Assembly (NCBI GenBank): GCA_052436255.1
Contig: JBQVNP010000168.1
Span: 1 to 10,221 of the forward strand
Direction: 5' to 3'
DNA from: Pelomonas sp052436255
GTDB lineage: Bacteria > Pseudomonadota > Gammaproteobacteria > Burkholderiales > Burkholderiaceae_C
DNA: 10,221 bases
Of this stretch, positions 6,847-10,221 are shown one piece after another. Position numbers and translations under genes: made by a program. The notes below the pieces were generated by a model that saw only the letters and a list, made by a program, of their open reading frames with translations, searched no databases and was not told the origin of the DNA. Numbering within the stretch: position 1 is the stretch's first letter; each line of letters opens with the position of its first letter.

Positions 6847-6858
6847 GTTGGAGCGACA

Positions 6859-8061
6859 GTGAAGGACGGTGACAACACAGGCCCCGAAGTCGGCGCGTAC
6901 CGGGTGGCCGCGTCCGGCGCCTTCGACGGCGTGCAGCGGGTCGTCGCAGAGCCCCTGCGCTTCAAGGCCAAGCTGGCCATCGGCGAGAACGCCTATGCGT
7001 CGCTGCGCATGATCAACCGCACCCGTGAGGTCTGGGACGTGCTGGGTGCCGCGGGCGCGGGCGCGGCCATCGTCAAGTCTGGCGTCCTGGGGATTGGCGC
7101 TGCAGCAACCCCCGTCGGCTGGGTGGCGTTCGCGGCGCTGGCCTCGGGCGGCGCCTGCTACGGCCTGTACCGATGGCTGGGCAATACCAAGGGCACGCGG
7201 GTCATCGAAATCCCGAGGTTCCTGAACACGCCGCTGGACACGCTGGGCCTGGCGCTCTTCGACCTGATCGCGCCGCTGGCCCTGCGCCTGGCCGCGGTGG
7301 ATGGTGGCATCGAGCCCGCCGAGCGGGCCGCGCTTGTCGAGCACCTGGTGGCGGAGTGGGGGCTGGACCCCACCTTCGTGGCGCGCGCCATTGCACAGAT
7401 CGAGCCGGGCATCATGGACGGATCGGTGGAGGACATGGCGGCCGAGCTGTCCGCCTTCCTGCATGCCAACCCCGATTGCAACCACGAGGCCATCGCCGCC
7501 GACCTGGGCCAGTTCCTGCGCAAGCTGCTGCAAGCCGGCGGGCCGCTGACTGCGGTCGAGGAAGAGGCGCTGGCCGCCAGCCTGGTGCTGCTGCAGCAGA
7601 CGTCGGACGGCACGCTCACCAAGGCCTGGCTCGGTGCCCGGGCGGAAGCCGGCAAGGCGGCCGGGCAACTCGGACAGTCGGCCAAGGACGCCGCCGAATG
7701 GACGCGTGAGCGTCTGCCCACGCCCGAGCAACTGCAGGCCGCGGCCGGCACGGCGGCCACGCAGGTCCAGCAGTCGGTGCAGAAAGCGGCCGTGCAGCTG
7801 GGCAGCTCGGCCAAGGACGCCGCCGACTGGACGCGCGAGCGCCTGCCAACGCCCGAGCAATTGCAGGCCGCAGCCGGTGGGACGGCAGCGCAGGTCCAGC
7901 AGTCGGTCAGCAAGGCCGCGTCGTGGGCGCAGGACAAGCTGCCGGATGCAGCGGCCAATGCGGCCGCCCAAGCGACGGCCCAGGTCCAGGGCGCGGCCAA
8001 GCGCTCCATCGGCCTGGCCAAGGCCGGCCTCGACCTGATCAAGAAGCGGTCGCGGCCCTGA
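6859..8061 (+). CDS. Alanine-rich protein with hydrophobic segment, TerB-like region and 43-residue repeats, function unknown
   Basis: I do not recognise this 400-residue protein as a named family. The GTG start follows GGAG at a 5-nt spacing. Residues about 62-105 form a glycine/alanine-rich hydrophobic stretch (GAAGAGAAIVKSGVLGIGAA onward), long enough for one or two membrane passes. Residues about 128-245 are helical and carry LAAVDGGIEPAERAAL, the acidic DG-x-I-x-x-x-E pattern seen in TerB/DjlA-like domains. A similar GGPLTAVEEEAL stands near 227-238. Residues 274-359 are two near-identical 43-residue units (SAKDAA-E/D-WTRERLPTPEQL) and a third shortened unit follows. The tail is amphipathic, Ala/Gln-rich and ends basic (LDLIKKRSRP), like apolipoprotein- or LEA-type helices. 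A membrane-anchored stress or envelope-associated role is possible but not shown. Confidence 0.85.
   Translation: MKDGDNTGPEVGAYRVAASGAFDGVQRVVAEPLRFKAKLAIGENAYASLRMINRTREVWDVLGAAGAGAAIVKSGVLGIGAAATPVGWVAFAALASGGACYGLYRWLGNTKGTRVIEIPRFLNTPLDTLGLALFDLIAPLALRLAAVDGGIEPAERAALVEHLVAEWGLDPTFVARAIAQIEPGIMDGSVEDMAAELSAFLHANPDCNHEAIAADLGQFLRKLLQAGGPLTAVEEEALAASLVLLQQTSDGTLTKAWLGARAEAGKAAGQLGQSAKDAAEWTRERLPTPEQLQAAAGTAATQVQQSVQKAAVQLGSSAKDAADWTRERLPTPEQLQAAAGGTAAQVQQSVSKAASWAQDKLPDAAANAAAQATAQVQGAAKRSIGLAKAGLDLIKKRSRP
7678..7935 (+). repeat. In-frame tandem repeat, 129-bp (43-residue) unit
   Basis: Two units, 7678-7806 and 7807-7935, encode residues 274-316 and 317-359 of the preceding protein. GCCAAGGACGCCGCC recurs exactly 129 bp apart (7681 and 7810). 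The conserved core is WTRERLPTPEQLQAAAG. A degenerate third unit (WAQDKLPDAAANAAA, starting near residue 356) follows. Synonymous differences between the units show that the duplication is not recent. Confidence 0.9.
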
Positions 8062-8502
8062 AGATCAGCGGCAGATCCGGCGGCGGCCGGGCCTGGGCTG
8101 CCTGGTGGCGGCCTCGCTCAAGCCCCCGAAAGCTGAGGCCATTGAATCGAGGCGCTGGCAGCGGCTACGCCCGGGCTTCTGAACTGGCTTTCATTCAAGT
8201 CTGAACTTGCGGGCGTTCTTCTCACTCAGCGCTTCACTTGCCGTTCCCCGGATTTCGCCGGGGTAGCGGGTGTCGGGATGGCGATGACCGATCAAGGCTT
8301 GGTGCGGTCGCTCGCGGTCGGCGCCTGAGAGTCAACAAAGTGCCCGAAGCGGAAGGTCGAGACCGACGACGAAGGGCGACGCAGCAGCGTTCTCGGACGG
8401 TCGGCGCCGTTTGTCGTGCGTACGCTGTCGGTCCCATTGCTGTCATTGGGACTCGAGCGATGCCGCTCCACTTAGTCAAGAACTCGGATGCCACACGCGC
8501 CG
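8062..8502. other. Intergenic stretch without a supported gene
   Basis: These 441 bp separate two convergent genes. I see no reading frame with a ribosome binding site or family signature. Two small stems are visible: CCCCGG-ATTTCG-CCGGGG (8246-8263) and GTCCCA with TGGGAC around a 10-nt loop (8431-8452). The 10-mer GGTCGGCGCC occurs at 8316-8325 and 8399-8408, and again in the hairpin near 10144. The stems may act as convergent terminators, but neither has a T-run. Confidence 0.5.
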
Positions 8503-9084
8503 CTACGCATAGTCCGCTAACAACTGCTGCCGCATCGCGCCCGCTAAAGCCTGCGCCATCTGCACATCACCCATGGCTCGCGCCATCGTCACCGTTCCAA
8601 TCAGTGAAGCCAGAGCGGTAAGGGCAGCCTCCGGCGTGACTGGCTTCGCCGGCGAGTCTGGACCTTCAACGATGGCTGCCGCGATGGCCTGCAGCTTTTC
8701 CTGAAACACGCCCTTGGTCTCGTCGTCAGCGCGAGCCAGTTCCGGCGTGAGAGTTTGGAGGCTGCAGCTTTGTGCGAGGTCGCAGCTTAGCTTCTCGCCG
8801 AGGTAAAACCGGACGAACTCGGGCCACCACGCTTGGCCACGCTCATCCTGAAAGTACCTGATGCCGCCAAGCAATTCATCCATCCCGAAGGCCACCGCCT
8901 CTCGAAACGCATCAGCCTTCGAACTGAAGTTCGCATAGAACGCCCCGGACGTCACGCCTGCACGTTTGGCCAGTCCATCCACACCAATGCCGTAGCCCTG
9001 GCTTCGAAAGCCTTCGGCTGCGGCCTGCCGCATCCGCTGGCGCGTCTGCTCCTTCTGCTCGCTTCTCATCGCGCGATCCGCCAT
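8503..9084 (-). CDS. TetR/AcrR-family transcriptional repressor
   Basis: A 193-residue regulator with an N-terminal TetR helix-turn-helix at about residues 34-53 (GVDGLAKRAGVTSGAFYANF), preceded by the usual helix (TRQRMRQAAAEGFRSQGYG). The C-terminal ligand domain is not assignable but contains two cysteines, C101 and C107 (SCDLAQSCSLQTLTPE). The latter region resembles the GC-x-x-x-AL segment present in many TetR proteins. The start is placed at ATG 9084. ATG 9069 (MRSEQKEQ) preceded by GGCGGA is an equally good choice, and the TTG at 9105 is unlikely. It is divergent from the tautomerase pair, and the shared 101-bp gap holds two dyads, so it probably represses itself and them. The inducer is unknown. 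Confidence 0.92.
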   Translation of the reverse strand: MADRAMRSEQKEQTRQRMRQAAAEGFRSQGYGIGVDGLAKRAGVTSGAFYANFSSKADAFREAVAFGMDELLGGIRYFQDERGQAWWPEFVRFYLGEKLSCDLAQSCSLQTLTPELARADDETKGVFQEKLQAIAAAIVEGPDSPAKPVTPEAALTALASLIGTVTMARAMGDVQMAQALAGAMRQQLLADYA

Positions 9085-9109
9085 GGCAAAGACCCATGAT
9101 AGCAATCGG

Positions 9110-9152
9110 ATAACGAGCGCTATGTATAGTTAAATAACGGTCGTTATGTGAA
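9110..9152. promoter_or_regulatory. Divergent control region: two TetR-type dyads and a candidate tetR promoter
   Basis: ATAACGGTCGTTAT (9134-9147) has perfect 6-bp arms. ATAACGAGCGCTAT (9110-9123) is the same dyad with one arm mismatch, 24 bp away centre to centre. On the minus strand TTCACA (9152-9147) and TATACA (9128-9123), 18 bp apart, form a plausible -35/-10 pair for the repressor gene, with the better dyad between them. A weaker related dyad, TAACGGCGTT, overlaps 9151-9160 on the minus strand. Binding by the adjacent TetR protein is inferred from position and symmetry. Confidence 0.7.
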
Positions 9153-9185
9153 CGCCGTTACTACCTTTTTAACTGGAGCAACGTT

Positions 9186-9602
9186 ATGCCTCTGACCCTC
9201 ATCGCTACCGAAGGACTGATCCCACCCAGTCGATACGCGGCCACCGTCTCCCGCCTCTCCGAGTTGTTTCTTCGTCTTCACAGCCTGTCCGGAAACCGTG
9301 CGTTGACGCCCAACGTCGTCGGCCATGTGCAGACCGTGCCTGCTGGCAGCAGCTTCTGCGGACTCGAACCGCAGCCCATCGTGGTCGTGGAGTGGCTCAC
9401 ACCGTCCTTCGCCTTCACGTCCCGGGAAGTCCAGCGAGCCTACGTGAAGGAGGCAACGGACATCGTCGAAGAGGCCTGCGAGGGGCGCCAGCCGCGGGAG
9501 CAGATTTGGGTCAACGTGAAGCATGCCGTTGATGGCACCTGGGGCATCGGCGGCGAGGCTTTGACGAACGCTGAGCTGATGGAGGCCCTGGCGAAGGGCT
9601 GA
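9186..9602 (+). CDS. Tautomerase-superfamily protein (probable)
   Basis: This 138-residue protein begins Met-Pro-Leu (MPLTLIATEG). Removal of Met would expose a Pro-1, the catalytic base of the 4-oxalocrotonate tautomerase superfamily. Its length suggests a double-module member of the CHMI/cis-CaaD size class, not the 60-residue short form. A second beta-strand-like segment IWVNVKHAVDGTWGIGG (107-123) fits the repeated fold. ATG 9186 has GGAG 7 nt upstream. It is the first gene after the divergent TetR control region and 77 bp before a second tautomerase, probably in one transcript. The substrate is unknown, and the assignment rests on the N-terminus, size and neighbour more than on extended motif matches. 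Confidence 0.75.
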   Translation: MPLTLIATEGLIPPSRYAATVSRLSELFLRLHSLSGNRALTPNVVGHVQTVPAGSSFCGLEPQPIVVVEWLTPSFAFTSREVQRAYVKEATDIVEEACEGRQPREQIWVNVKHAVDGTWGIGGEALTNAELMEALAKG

Positions 9603-9627
9603 TGTAACCGACAGGGCTCTTCAACGT

Positions 9628-9651
9628 GCTGGCGAGTACGCGCTCGCCAGC
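9628..9651. other. Perfect 9-bp hairpin between the two tautomerase genes
   Basis: GCTGGCGAG (9628-9636) and CTCGCCAGC (9643-9651) pair perfectly around a 6-nt loop. The stem stands 25 bp after the stop of the first tautomerase gene and 28 bp before the start of the second. Without a T-run it is more likely an mRNA-stabilising or partial attenuating structure than a terminator. Confidence 0.6.
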
Positions 9652-9679
9652 CTCCACCTTCTCAACAGGAATCACCTTC

Positions 9680-10066
9680 ATGCCGTTCGTCCACATCTTT
9701 CATGGCCGGGACTTCAACCAAGAGCGGATCGAGCATCTCGGCGACTCGGTCCATCGAGCGCTCATGGAAGCGTTCGACGTTCCGCCGGACGACATGTTTC
9801 AAGCCTTCTCGGTGCACACCGCCGGTTCTCAACTCCGGGTTACGCCAGCTTTCCTGGGTATTCGACATTCGGCTGACGCCGTGTTCGTGCAGATCACCTG
9901 CGCGCCGGGGCGCACCGATGAACGGAGGCGAACGCTTCTCGCTGCCATCGTCGCTCACGCCCACGCAATGGCTGACGTCAATCCGGAGGACGTCATCATC
10001 AACCTCGTCGAATCCAGTCGAGAGAACTGGTCGTTCGGCAACGATCTGGCGCAGCTCGCAGCATGA
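9680..10066 (+). CDS. Tautomerase family protein (Tautomerase_2 type)
   Basis: This 128-residue protein begins MPFVHIF, giving Pro-1 after Met removal. It carries features I associate with this family: HRALMEAFDVPPDDMFQ (25-41), TPAFLGIRHSADAVFVQIT (55-73), an Arg-rich GRTDERRRTLLAAI (77-90), and the C-terminal PEDVIINLVESSRENWSFG (102-120). Family members are reported as small homo-oligomeric enzymes acting on enols or unsaturated acids; the true substrate is unknown. The ATG at 9680 follows AGGA at 9 nt; an upstream in-frame CTG at 9626 would add residues before the family start and run through the hairpin, so it is rejected. It is downstream of the first tautomerase and probably co-regulated by the TetR protein. 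Confidence 0.88.
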   Translation: MPFVHIFHGRDFNQERIEHLGDSVHRALMEAFDVPPDDMFQAFSVHTAGSQLRVTPAFLGIRHSADAVFVQITCAPGRTDERRRTLLAAIVAHAHAMADVNPEDVIINLVESSRENWSFGNDLAQLAA

Positions 10067-10110
10067 ACGTAGTTCCACTCAAGCATGCGCGCCTGCTGCA
10101 CACGATTGTT

Positions 10111-10153
10111 GGCGCCGACCGAATTTTGTGGCGCTCAAAATTCGGTCGGCGCC
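10111..10153. other. Perfect 18-bp inverted repeat with 7-nt loop
   Basis: GGCGCCGACCGAATTTTG (10111-10128) and CAAAATTCGGTCGGCGCC (10136-10153) are exact reverse complements around TGGCGCT. The structure starts 45 bp after the stop of the second tautomerase. No T-run follows the stem, though the AT-rich part lies next to the loop. It could end the tautomerase transcript, or be a REP-like or mobile-element structure. From 10154 to the window end I see no gene I can support. Confidence 0.85.
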
Positions 10154-10221
10154 CAAAGCCGAGGATGAAAAAAGCGAGCTCGCGCACGTGGTTGTACATC
10201 AGAAGTCGGACGCGGAGCGCC

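Noticed and set aside
6841..7971. 376-codon open frame on the minus strand opposite the 400-residue protein
   Set aside because: The plus-strand frame has a ribosome binding site, clear domain-like structure and in-frame repeats with synonymous differences. The minus-strand frame has only repetitive Gly/Arg/Leu-rich sequence mirrored from those repeats.
8234..8621. Short open frames on both strands in the gene-free stretch after 8062
   Set aside because: Neither has a convincing ribosome binding site or a recognisable motif. The plus-strand frame runs into the tetR gene, and both proteins are Arg/Ser/Pro-rich as expected for non-coding GC-rich DNA.
10165..10221. Possible gene start at the right edge (ATG AAA AAA)
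   Set aside because: The GAGG abuts the ATG with no spacing and only 19 codons are visible, with no family signature.

Overview
The window looks like chromosomal DNA of a high-GC betaproteobacterium, most likely of the order Burkholderiales. This is inferred from the strong G/C bias at third codon positions, a Bug/TctC-type periplasmic binding protein inside a sugar-acid operon, and the protein families present. I could not confirm the taxon by a search.

Positions 1-6804 hold a catabolic locus for the C6 aldaric acids D-glucarate and galactarate. On the minus strand, in transcription order, lie a FadR-type GntR regulator (5119-4394), 5-dehydro-4-deoxyglucarate dehydratase kdgD (4186-3275), a Bug-type solute-binding protein (3245-2280), glucarate dehydratase gudD (2275-947), and the N-terminal 288 residues of an aldehyde dehydrogenase cut by the window edge (864-1). 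Galactarate dehydratase garD (5191-6804) is divergent from the regulator. Both dehydratases make 5-dehydro-4-deoxy-D-glucarate. KdgD dehydrates and decarboxylates it to 2,5-dioxopentanoate, and the aldehyde dehydrogenase would oxidise that to 2-oxoglutarate. Two candidate operators with the same GTTGTACGA core lie before kdgD and between the regulator and garD. A second shared block (TTCA-M-GGGTTATCCC) lies upstream of each.

Two copies of a dispersed CACAGAGGCACAGAG-type hairpin repeat sit directly after the stop codons of gudD and the regulator gene.

Positions 6859-8061 encode a 400-residue protein of unknown function. It has a glycine/alanine-rich hydrophobic segment, a TerB-like helical region and a tail of 43-residue repeats. 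Positions 8062-8502 carry no gene I can support.

Positions 8503-10066 form a separate module: a TetR-family repressor (minus strand) divergent from two proteins that look like tautomerase-superfamily members, both beginning Met-Pro. The gap between them carries two operator-like dyads. After the second tautomerase stands a perfect 18-bp inverted repeat with a 7-nt loop, and no gene can be called from there to the window end.
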